Positions 1-7,076 of a stretch of 8,291 nucleotides of DNA are shown here, in pieces. The stretch is from Desulfobacterales bacterium. GTDB taxonomy: Bacteria; Desulfobacterota; Desulfobacteria; Desulfobacterales; JAHIVH01. Below the pieces are notes generated by a model. The model was not told the DNA's origin. It worked only from the letters and a program-made list of their open reading frames with translations, and made no database searches. The position numbers were made by a program, and so were the translations under genes. Location of the stretch: the NCBI GenBank assembly GCA_020056645.1, contig JAGVHJ010000154.1, forward strand, positions 1 to 8,291, in the 5' to 3' direction. Position 1 is the stretch's first letter, and each line of letters opens with the position of its first letter.

Positions 1-54
1 AAAATCTGTTTCGAATTAATGCCTAAAATTTCTCTTCACACCACATCTGCGTCC

Positions 55-1923
55 TCAAAATATTTTTTGCAACACAACCCTGCTTTTTTTAGGCGCTGGA
101 TTATAGAGGGCCGTGGGATTGGTGGCCTGAATATAGCGTCGGACGCCTCCCAGGATACCTTCGCATAGCTCTATCTGATACTTGGGGTCGGTCAACCGTT
201 TGCACTCCCTGGGATTACTGATAAAAGAGGTCTCCACCAGAACGGCCGGCATCTGGGCCCCGAGCAATACATAAAAGGGTGCCTGCTTGACCCCTTTATT
301 GTTGATATTGCTGTAACTTTTTTTCATTTTTGAGGTCATGGTGTTCTGAACAAACCCGGCGAGTCTCATGGATTCGTTGATTTTGGAGTTCTGCATGAGG
401 GAGTCCAGGATCGATTGAAGGTCACTGATGTTTTTGGTGGATGTGGCGTTTTCCCGCGCGGCGACGGAAATGGCGGCCTCATCGGTCGCGAGGTTCAGGA
501 AATAGGTTTCGATCCCATGGGCGCTCGAATTTCTGTGGGCGTTTGTATGGATGGAAATGAAGAGATCGGCGTTTTTGGTGTTCGCGATGGCGGTTCGCTC
601 TTCAAGGGGGATGTAGCGGTCGGTGGTGCGGGTCATGATCACATGACAGTTGAGCTTCTCACGGACCATTTTGGATAGCATGAGTCCCAGGGCAAGGGTG
701 ATATGCTTTTCATGAACACCGCTGATATATCCTTTAGCACCGTAATCTTTTCCGCCATGCCCCGGATCAATCACGATGGTTTTCACACCCAGGGCCAGTT
801 GCTGGGCCAGGGAACCTTTGGAGAGCTTTCCGGGAAGGGGCGTGTTGTCGCCGCCGCCCGATGATACAGGCGGTGAGCCGGAGCTTGCGCTCTCTTTCGG
901 CGTATTGCCTTTCTTTCCCCACACATCCACGACAATCCGGAAGGGATTTCTCAGGGTGAAGACCTTGTAATTGTCGTAGGATTTGATATCGATCACCACC
1001 CGGGTCGACTCGGGCGTGTTTTGACCCGCCCTGACGTTGTCAAGCAGATGGTCGTTGATGGGAATCTGCCGATCAAGGGATGGGGCGATCCTGCTGTTTG
1101 CAAGGTCGATGAAGAGGCGCTGGGGTTTGTTGTTTGAGGGGTCCTTTTTCAGCATGTGATGGGAATAGTTGGGTTCGCCCTTGGTTTTGACCACGACTCG
1201 CGTATAGCTGGGATTGGACCAGAACCGCAGGCTTGTAACAATGGCCGGTCTGCCGTTCGCCGCCGGGGAAGGAGACTCCTGTGAATCGTTCGAATAGGCC
1301 TCTTCCTTGGGCTCTTGGGGCTCATCCAGAATGATCTCTTGGATACTATCCTTTTTTGGGGGGGCAAACGGCGGCGGCTCCGGCGAAGGCGCCGATTTCG
1401 ATTTTCCCACCTTGGGCCGGAGGGTCTTTGGACCCTCCCCGGAGGAGGCCAGGGATTTTTTGACGGCGCTCTTTGCCTTGAGGTGTTTTACAGCCTGCAT
1501 GTGGTACTTGCTTTTGGGGTACTTCTGAACGATCGTTTCGAAGATTTCTTTTGCTTTCTCCTCATCACTCTCAAGCCACGAGATCCGGGAGAGGTCGAGG
1601 TAGAGCGCCCCCGCCTTGTAAAGGCCTGCCGACGCATAGGGGCCCGATGGATCGGTTTCGTAAACCCCATAAAACTGATCGATGCATTTGAGCCACTTGT
1701 CTCTATATTTTTGAAGAGAGGGATTCGTCATCAGCTTCGCCATCTCTTTTTCCGCCAGCGAATATCGATCCTTGGCCGTTAGCTTTGCGTGGGCCATGGG
1801 AACCGGAAAGAGAGCCAGAATCAACAAGAGTGAAACAAGGCGCCATCTCCAGAAGAGAAACGGTCTCATTTTTTTCCGGGGCGGAATAGTTTCAGGGACT
1901 CTGGGGACGTATTTCTGAATCAT
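55..1923 (-). CDS. N-acetylmuramoyl-L-alanine amidase, AMIN + Amidase_3, exported
   Basis: This is a zinc-dependent amidase that cleaves the bond between N-acetylmuramic acid and L-alanine in peptidoglycan, acting in the periplasm during cell separation. Of 622 residues, about 28-46 form a hydrophobic signal segment ending in Ala-His-Ala. Residues 47-150 look TPR-like (Tyr/Ala/Leu spacing, then EKAKEIFETIVQKYPKSKYH), and 150-225 are a Pro/Ser/Lys/Glu-rich linker. Residues 226-336 match an AMIN domain (septal targeting in AmiC-type enzymes). After a second linker, 381-600 are Amidase_3. Probable zinc and catalytic residues are H389 (DPGHGG), E405 (HEKH), H459 (SIHTNAH) and E564 (VETSF). All are present, so the enzyme should be active. 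The ATG overlaps the mutS stop, suggesting translational coupling. A second ATG at residue 19 (1867-1869) would give a more standard signal peptide and 604 residues; neither start has a strong ribosome binding site. The family call is firm; the exact start is uncertain. Confidence 0.93.
   Translation of the reverse strand: MIQKYVPRVPETIPPRKKMRPFLFWRWRLVSLLLILALFPVPMAHAKLTAKDRYSLAEKEMAKLMTNPSLQKYRDKWLKCIDQFYGVYETDPSGPYASAGLYKAGALYLDLSRISWLESDEEKAKEIFETIVQKYPKSKYHMQAVKHLKAKSAVKKSLASSGEGPKTLRPKVGKSKSAPSPEPPPFAPPKKDSIQEIILDEPQEPKEEAYSNDSQESPSPAANGRPAIVTSLRFWSNPSYTRVVVKTKGEPNYSHHMLKKDPSNNKPQRLFIDLANSRIAPSLDRQIPINDHLLDNVRAGQNTPESTRVVIDIKSYDNYKVFTLRNPFRIVVDVWGKKGNTPKESASSGSPPVSSGGGDNTPLPGKLSKGSLAQQLALGVKTIVIDPGHGGKDYGAKGYISGVHEKHITLALGLMLSKMVREKLNCHVIMTRTTDRYIPLEERTAIANTKNADLFISIHTNAHRNSSAHGIETYFLNLATDEAAISVAARENATSTKNISDLQSILDSLMQNSKINESMRLAGFVQNTMTSKMKKSYSNINNKGVKQAPFYVLLGAQMPAVLVETSFISNPRECKRLTDPKYQIELCEGILGGVRRYIQATNPTALYNPAPKKSRVVLQKIF
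1920..1923 (-). other. ATGA stop-start overlap of mutS and amidase gene
   Basis: On the minus strand the bases ATGA contain the amidase ATG (1923-1921) and the mutS TGA (1922-1920). There is no clear Shine-Dalgarno in the end of mutS, so re-initiation by ribosomes finishing mutS would be the likely way to start the amidase if this start is used. Confidence 0.8.
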
Positions 1924-4571
1924 GAATCGGTGGTATCGATCTTTTTTAATTTATCTTTCAGCCTGCTTAACACATTCAACGCTTCCAAAGGCGTCATCAT
2001 TGAAATATCAAGTTTTTGCAGTTTGTCTATAATTATTTCCTCGGGTTTTCTGAAAAGTGAGAGCTGAACAAAGGGCTGATGCTCCTGAGTGTCCCCACCG
2101 TGGGCGGTTTTTTTCCGGATTTCCGGCTTGAAAGAGATCCGGTTGTGGTCGGTTTCGATTTTTGAGAGGATCTTTTTCGCCCTGTCGATGATAGACCGGG
2201 GAAGCCCCGCAAGCCGCGCCACCTGGATGCCATAACTCCTGTTGGTTCCGCCCTCGGCCAGCTTTCTCAGGAAAATAATGGTGTCGTTCCACTCTTTCAC
2301 GGAGATGTGGTGGTTTTTGACCCTGGGCTTGGTCTCCGCGAGCTCCGTGAGTTCGTGATAGTGAGTGGCGAAGAGGGTTTTCACCCCTTTTCCGTTCAGG
2401 TCGTGGAGATATTCGGATACGGCCCAGGCAATGGAGAGCCCGTCGAAGGTGCTGGTGCCCCGGCCGATCTCGTCCATGATCACGAGGCTTCTGGGCGTGG
2501 CGTGATTCATGATGTTGGCGGTCTCCTCCATTTCGACCATGAAGGTGCTCTGACCCGAGGAGAGGTTGTCCAGGGCTCCCACCCGCGTAAAGATCCGGTC
2601 CACCAGGCAGATGGATGCCGATGAAGCCGGAACAAAGGAGCCCATGTGGGCGAGGATGGTGATGATGGCCACCTGGCGGAGAATCGTCGATTTCCCGGCC
2701 ATGTTGGGGCCTGTGATGATCAGAACCTGCCGGCTCTCGTCGTCCATGTCGATATCGTTGGGCACGAACCGTTCGCCGCTAAACCCTTTTTCCACCACTG
2801 GATGGCGGCCGTTTTCGATATGGATCTGGCCGGTTTCATTGATCTCGGGCTGGCAATAGTCAGAAATGCTCGCCACCTCCGCCAGTGTCAGCAAGGCGTC
2901 GATCCGGGCAAGAAAGGCCGCGCATTGAAAAACCAGAGCGCTTTTTTCATTGATCTGGCCCCGGATGTCGTTGAAGATATCGAGCTCCAGTTTTCCCCGC
3001 TGCTCCTGGGCGTGAAGCACCTTGTACTCCAGACTTTTCAGCTCCTCGGTGATGTAGCGCTCCGCGTTCACAAGGGTCTGTTTACGGATGTAGTGGGAGG
3101 GGACACGCTCGGACTGGGCCTTGGATATCTCCAAGAAAAAGCCGAACACCTTGTTGTACCGGACCTTCAGGGAAGAGAGCCCGCTCTTCTCCTTTTCCTT
3201 TGCGCCCAGCTCGGCGATATAGCTTTTCCCGTCCCTGCTGATCAGGATCAGCTCATCGAGTTCGCTGTTGACCCCCTCCTTGATCATTCCCCCTTCATTA
3301 ATGACCGGCGGCGCATCTTCCCGGATGGCGCCTTCGATGAGCTCTCCCAACACCGTCAGCGTGACGATGTCGAAACCGGGTTTAAAAATGGGGGAGGAAA
3401 GGCCTTCCAAAGCGGACCATATTTCCGGCAAGGCGAGAAGGGAGTGCTTGAAGGCGGTGAGATCCCTGGCGTTGCACCGTCCCATTGAGATCTTGGTGCC
3501 CAGACGCTCTATATCATGGACATTTTTCAAGTGGTCTCTTAAATCCTTCCGGATCAGGGGGGCGTCGAGGGCCTCACGAACCGCCATCTGACGAAAGAGG
3601 ATCGCGTCCCGATCGCAGAGCGGATACCGGGCCCAGCTTTTCAAAAGCCGTGCCCCCATGGCGGTTTCAGTCAGGTCGAGGACGCCGAAGAGGGAGCCTT
3701 TTTTTTTGCCGGTCCGGATGTTTTCGATGAGTTCGAGGTTTTTCAGGCTCAGGTCATCCAGGATCAGATGGTTCCCCAGGGCGTAGGTCTCCAGGGAGAG
3801 GAGATGGGCCACGGCCTGTTTCTGGGTATCTTGAACATAGGAGAGAAGCGCGCCCGCGGCCGATATCCCGGCCAAGAGCGATTCACAGCCGAATCCTTCC
3901 AGGGAGCGGGTGGTGAACTGGGAGATGAGAAGCTCCCTGGCGTGGGATGGGTCAAACGCTTTTACGGATAGAAAATTGACCGGTTTCTCCCTGAATTTAT
4001 CCAAGAGGCTGCTGTAAAAGATCCCCTCCGGGGCGCTTTGGGGGAGAAGGAGCTCTTTCGCGTCGATCCGGGCCGCCTCGTCGGCAATGGCCCGGATATC
4101 CCTGCTCTCCGTCAGTTTGAAGGTGCCGGTTGAAATGTCGAGAAATGCAAGCCCTGCCCGATCGTGGAGGAGGGAGACCGCCAGGATGAAGTTGTTGGAT
4201 GTCTCGTCGAGAAGCGCTTCATCAATGATCATCCCAGGGGTGACCACCCGGACCACCTCCCGCCGGACAAGGCCTTTGGCCAGGGCTGGATCTTCCACCT
4301 GTTCGCACACCGCCACCTTCTTCCCACAAGAGATGAGCTTGGCGATATAGGTGTCTGCGGCCCGCACGGGAACACCGCACATGGGAACCGATTCCTCGGT
4401 GTTTTTATTCCGGCTCGTGAGGGTGATTTCCAGAAGCCGTGACGCCACCTTGGCGTCTTCAAGGAACATCTCATAGAAATCACCCATCCGGTAGAATAAA
4501 ATGGCGTCCGGATAGCTCTCCTTGATAGCCAGATATTGCGCCATCATGGGCGTTTGTTTGGGCTCAGTCAT
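1920..4571 (-). CDS. mutS: DNA mismatch repair protein MutS
   Basis: MutS recognises base mismatches and small loops in new DNA and starts methyl-independent or MutH-type repair with MutL. Numbering from a possible TTG start at 4577 (885 residues), the mismatch-reading Phe-X-Glu motif is F34-Y35-E36 in RMGDFYEMF. Connector, lever and clamp domains follow, and the ATPase has Walker A GPNMAGKST (623-631), an ABC signature region LSSGQSTFMVEM (672-683), Walker B with D702-E703 (MDEIGRGTSTFDG), and the ATHYHEL segment near 737-743. Near the C-terminus QLSLF (838-842) fits the beta-clamp binding consensus, and PLEALNVLSRLK resembles the conserved MutS tail. Length is typical. I place the start at the ATG at 4571 (883 residues) rather than the TTG two codons upstream; neither has a clear Shine-Dalgarno. 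The upstream membrane gene ends 47 bases away and the amidase start overlaps the stop. mutL is not in the window. Confidence 0.98.
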   Translation of the reverse strand: MTEPKQTPMMAQYLAIKESYPDAILFYRMGDFYEMFLEDAKVASRLLEITLTSRNKNTEESVPMCGVPVRAADTYIAKLISCGKKVAVCEQVEDPALAKGLVRREVVRVVTPGMIIDEALLDETSNNFILAVSLLHDRAGLAFLDISTGTFKLTESRDIRAIADEAARIDAKELLLPQSAPEGIFYSSLLDKFREKPVNFLSVKAFDPSHARELLISQFTTRSLEGFGCESLLAGISAAGALLSYVQDTQKQAVAHLLSLETYALGNHLILDDLSLKNLELIENIRTGKKKGSLFGVLDLTETAMGARLLKSWARYPLCDRDAILFRQMAVREALDAPLIRKDLRDHLKNVHDIERLGTKISMGRCNARDLTAFKHSLLALPEIWSALEGLSSPIFKPGFDIVTLTVLGELIEGAIREDAPPVINEGGMIKEGVNSELDELILISRDGKSYIAELGAKEKEKSGLSSLKVRYNKVFGFFLEISKAQSERVPSHYIRKQTLVNAERYITEELKSLEYKVLHAQEQRGKLELDIFNDIRGQINEKSALVFQCAAFLARIDALLTLAEVASISDYCQPEINETGQIHIENGRHPVVEKGFSGERFVPNDIDMDDESRQVLIITGPNMAGKSTILRQVAIITILAHMGSFVPASSASICLVDRIFTRVGALDNLSSGQSTFMVEMEETANIMNHATPRSLVIMDEIGRGTSTFDGLSIAWAVSEYLHDLNGKGVKTLFATHYHELTELAETKPRVKNHHISVKEWNDTIIFLRKLAEGGTNRSYGIQVARLAGLPRSIIDRAKKILSKIETDHNRISFKPEIRKKTAHGGDTQEHQPFVQLSLFRKPEEIIIDKLQKLDISMMTPLEALNVLSRLKDKLKKIDTTDS

Positions 4572-4618
4572 CGGCAAACGGTTTAAGTTTCAATCAATGA
4601 CTTTCAAAAAGGGGTATC

Positions 4619-4996
4619 TCACGCCGATGCTTCGGAAGCTTCCGGGGCTTTTTCGGCCGGAAGAACGCTCTCCTTGTTCGCAAGGCTCTTTTTGAGATCC
4701 CCGATCTCCTTATTTTTGTCAAGGAGGTTTTGGTTGAGGCCCTTGACCGTCTTTCTGGATTTGAACAGGAGTTTCAGAAGAGAAATGTAGGCGACGATCA
4801 ACCCGATGAAAAAAGATCCCAGGAAGTAGAGCCCGTTTTCAAATTCCGGGAACGTGTGGTGATAGGTATAAAAGTCCATGAGCTTGATATCGAAAATAAA
4901 GGCGTGTCTTGAGACAAGGAAGGGGAGGTTCTGATAAACGACAAGGCCGAAAAAGATCACAAAGATCAGGAAGAGGGCGAATTTTATTTTTTTCAT
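4619..4996 (-). CDS. LapA-like (DUF1049) small membrane protein
   Basis: This 125-residue protein has a hydrophobic helix at about 5-21 after a Lys-rich start, a loop of about 33 residues (Tyr/Phe/His rich), a second hydrophobic helix at about 55-77, a charged Lys/Asn/Leu stretch at 78-108 likely to form a coiled coil, and an Ala/Glu tail. The VVYQN motif after helix 1 and the two-helix plus coiled-coil layout resemble LapA/DUF1049 proteins, which in E. coli act with LapB on lipopolysaccharide synthesis control at the inner membrane. No lapB-like TPR gene is visible here, and the loop and tail are longer than in E. coli LapA (about 100 residues), so function should not be carried over. The ATG at 4996 has a good ribosome binding site, GGAGAG, about 5-6 bases upstream. 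It sits 81 bases after the UPF0280 gene and just before mutS. Confidence 0.8.
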   Translation of the reverse strand: MKKIKFALFLIFVIFFGLVVYQNLPFLVSRHAFIFDIKLMDFYTYHHTFPEFENGLYFLGSFFIGLIVAYISLLKLLFKSRKTVKGLNQNLLDKNKEIGDLKKSLANKESVLPAEKAPEASEASA

Positions 4997-5077
4997 GGGG
5001 TCTCTCCATATACAGGGTTAATGTGATTCCGTGTTTTCACCTACTCTTTTCCTCAATAAACTTCAACCTTTTTTTCC

Positions 5078-5800
5078 TTAAAGCCTAACCAGCTCCAGAT
5101 TTCCCCAGAAACCCGCAGCCCGGTTCAAGACAATGGCAATTCCCGTGACGCCGGAAATACCCTTGCCAAAAGAGAGGGCCGTCTCGATCTCCTTTTCCGT
5201 CTGGACCCGGTTCCCGATGGCGGTGGCCGCCGCATCGGCCAAGGCTCCTTTGTCCGCTGTCACGCAGACCGCGTCGGCCTTCCCGAAGCTCAGGGAATGG
5301 CCCACGGTTCCCGAGGAGGTGCAGATGGAAAATGGCGAGCCAGGGCGGTTGATCAAAAGCCCGATTTTCATGCTCAGGGGGGATTCCCCAGCGAAAATTC
5401 CAATGGTCACCGGGTGGCTCATCTTTAAAAAAATATCTCCGCCGTTCTCAATGATGAGCTGATCCGACAAGGGGGCGAGATCCCAGAAAACCCTTTCGGC
5501 GATGGCCCCCGCCACCGCCGCCATGGGACCCACGCCGGAAGCCTGCGCCGCCGCCATCATCTCTCGGATGATTTCTGGAAGAAGCGGTTCCATGGAAAGG
5601 GGCGCGAGGGAGGTTAAAAAGGCGGGGCGGCTCTCGATATAGGCTTCGACGGTGTGCCGGTGGGTGATGATCGATGCGACGGCTTCCGCCTCTAAAATTT
5701 TTTCCGCCTGAATGTGGAGATCGGTCTCAAGGATCGCGGCCCGGAACGGTTTAAGTTCAGGGGAGAGGAGCCGGCGCCGGTAGGTTCGTTCTTGGTGCAT
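5078..5800 (-). CDS. UPF0280 family (COG2122) ApbE-like protein
   Basis: This 240-residue protein matches the UPF0280 family over its whole length. Family-type motifs are ETDLHIQA (25-32), VGPMAAVAGAIAE (90-102), IENGGDIFL (117-125), IGIFAGESPLSMKIG (133-147), CTSSGTVGHS (160-169) and ADAAATAIGN (188-197). The GGD, TSSG and ADAAAT elements parallel those of ApbE flavin transferases, so an ApbE-like fold is expected. No signal peptide is seen, so it is probably cytoplasmic, unlike lipoprotein ApbE. From memory of the literature, a Methanosarcina acetivorans member (MA1715) was linked to efficient sulfide assimilation; the biochemical reaction is not known to me. Its start lies 10 bases after the dGTPase stop, so the two are almost certainly co-transcribed; an AAGAG about 6 bases before the ATG is a modest ribosome binding site. 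The family assignment is strong and the role is open. Confidence 0.9.
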   Translation of the reverse strand: MHQERTYRRRLLSPELKPFRAAILETDLHIQAEKILEAEAVASIITHRHTVEAYIESRPAFLTSLAPLSMEPLLPEIIREMMAAAQASGVGPMAAVAGAIAERVFWDLAPLSDQLIIENGGDIFLKMSHPVTIGIFAGESPLSMKIGLLINRPGSPFSICTSSGTVGHSLSFGKADAVCVTADKGALADAAATAIGNRVQTEKEIETALSFGKGISGVTGIAIVLNRAAGFWGNLELVRL

Positions 5801-5810
5801 GGGCCGCTCT

Positions 5811-6980
5811 TCACAGAATCATGGTTTCCGGCAACCGGTTTTCGGGACACGACCGCAAAAAATAGGAGTCGGTCATGCCCGAGATAAAATCCCTTGCGAT
5901 CTCCTGGGGCCGGTGATTGGAGGTATAGCGGCCGCTCATCTCTTTCAGGAAATGGGTGAAGATGGCCGAACGATGGTTTTCGGACGCGATATCTCTCGCA
6001 TAGGTGGTAAAAAGGGTCTCGAACATCTCCCGGATGAGAGAGTTATATTTTTTAAGCCGCTGGTTCATGTAGATCCGTTCCATGTTGAAAGCCCGGATCG
6101 CCTTGAAGGCGGATGAAACCGCGTCCGAAAAACCGATCTGATTTTCGCCATGGCTCGTTTTCAGGAGATCGGTGACCAGATGGTAGACGATGGTGCCGTT
6201 GGTATCGCCCAGAATTCTCCGGCACGGAGCAGGAATCTCCGATCGTTTGATAAGGCCCAGACGGATGGCGTCTTCGATGTCCCGCCCCACATAGGCGATG
6301 GTGTCGGCCATGCGGACCACGCACCCTTCAAGAGTCATGGGCCGAAGATTCGTCGCCTGCCCCTGTTTCAGATCTTCAATCTCCTGGACCATGCGCTCTA
6401 AGGTTTTTCCGGTATCGGGTGTCAGGAACTGATCATGAACTTCGCCGTTGTGGCAGAGGATGCCGTCCAGGGTCTGGAGGGTGAGATTCAACCCAACTCC
6501 TTTTTTTTCCACTTTTTCCAGGAACTGGACACTCTGGACGTTGTGGTGAAACGCCTCGTTCAGATGGACCCTGCAGAGGTCGGAAAGGAAGCGTTCGCCG
6601 TCGTGGCCAAAGGGGGCGTGGCCGATATCGTGACCCAAGGCCACAGCCTCGATCAGGTCTTCATTGAGCCTTAGAAAACGCCCGATGGTCCGGGCGATTT
6701 TCGAGACGAGCTGCACATGGAGCACCCGGTGGGTGATGTGGTCGTTTTTGATCAGGGAGAAGACCTGGGTTTTATCGATGTACCGGGTGTAGGAGAGGGA
6801 GTTTAGGATCCGGTCCGTGTCCACGCCGAAGCTCTGCCGGTAGCCCTCCTGGATCATGGGCTCCTCTTTTCTCCGGATGGCCGCCATGCTCCGGGTGGCG
6901 AAAGGCGAAAGACGCTCATCTTCGTCCGCGTCCAGCCTTTTCCTGATATCGGTCAAGAGGTGGTCGGCTCTCTCCATCAT
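5811..6980 (-). CDS. dgt: dGTP triphosphohydrolase-like HD phosphohydrolase
   Basis: This is a member of the dGTPase family (COG0232), HD-superfamily metalloenzymes that hydrolyse dGTP, and in some members other dNTPs, to the deoxynucleoside and triphosphate, lowering dNTP pools. It has 389 residues, in the range of the short dGTPase-like group and shorter than E. coli Dgt (about 505). Probable metal ligands are H84 (ITHRVLHV), H117-D118 (ALGHDIGHAPFGHDGE) and D226 (RMADTIAYVGRDIEDA), giving an intact H-HD-D set. H121, H126 and the HHN at 145-147 are also conserved-looking. The N-terminal SPFATRS and SLSYTRYIDKTQVF segments fit the family's start. The ATG at 6980 is preceded by AGGGA at about 5 bases; a second ATG follows directly. 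Its substrate range cannot be read from sequence: short dGTPase-like proteins may prefer other dNTPs or need dNTP activators. Confidence 0.93.
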   Translation of the reverse strand: MMERADHLLTDIRKRLDADEDERLSPFATRSMAAIRRKEEPMIQEGYRQSFGVDTDRILNSLSYTRYIDKTQVFSLIKNDHITHRVLHVQLVSKIARTIGRFLRLNEDLIEAVALGHDIGHAPFGHDGERFLSDLCRVHLNEAFHHNVQSVQFLEKVEKKGVGLNLTLQTLDGILCHNGEVHDQFLTPDTGKTLERMVQEIEDLKQGQATNLRPMTLEGCVVRMADTIAYVGRDIEDAIRLGLIKRSEIPAPCRRILGDTNGTIVYHLVTDLLKTSHGENQIGFSDAVSSAFKAIRAFNMERIYMNQRLKKYNSLIREMFETLFTTYARDIASENHRSAIFTHFLKEMSGRYTSNHRPQEIARDFISGMTDSYFLRSCPENRLPETMIL

Positions 6981-6999
6981 CCGCGTCCCTTTGTTGTTG

Positions 7000-7074
7000 C
7001 TCGATGTTCAAGTTTTTGTTAATTTTCCCAACTCCGGCGTTGGGAAAAAATTTCCTAAAAACTTGAAGATCGAG
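7000..7074. repeat. Nested inverted repeat between mrp and dgt
   Basis: Outer arms at 7000-7017 and 7057-7074 are 18 bases each and pair at 17 positions; the one mismatch is at 7006 against 7068. Inside lies a second, perfect 10-base pair of arms at 7023-7032 (TTTTCCCAAC) and 7039-7048 (GTTGGGAAAA) around a 6-base loop. The interior loop between the two stems is asymmetric, 5 bases on one side and 8 on the other. The element fills most of the 96-base gap and begins 2 bases after the mrp stop codon. It has no U-tract after the stem on either strand, so it is not a standard intrinsic terminator. In the mRNA it would form a long hairpin that could stabilise or process the transcript. It may be a dispersed palindromic element; no exact target duplication flanks it. 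Confidence 0.8.
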
Positions 7075-7076
7075 TG

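Noticed and set aside
1..54. Terminator or next gene after the amidase
   Set aside because: Only 54 bases are available; a 7-codon ATG frame is present but nothing else supports a gene, and no hairpin with a T-run is seen.
2646..3488. 280-codon plus-strand open frame
   Set aside because: It lies wholly opposite mutS, whose protein is conserved over its full length; the frame shows no family resemblance and is a shadow of GC-rich codon use.
4993..5040. 15-codon GTG frame whose stop overlaps the LapA-like start
   Set aside because: The overlap suggests a leader peptide, but the start is GTG with a poorly spaced GAGG and the length makes chance likely.
7000..7074. Inverted repeat as an intrinsic terminator for mrp
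   Set aside because: Neither strand has a T-run directly after the stem; the A/T-rich bases lie inside the arms.
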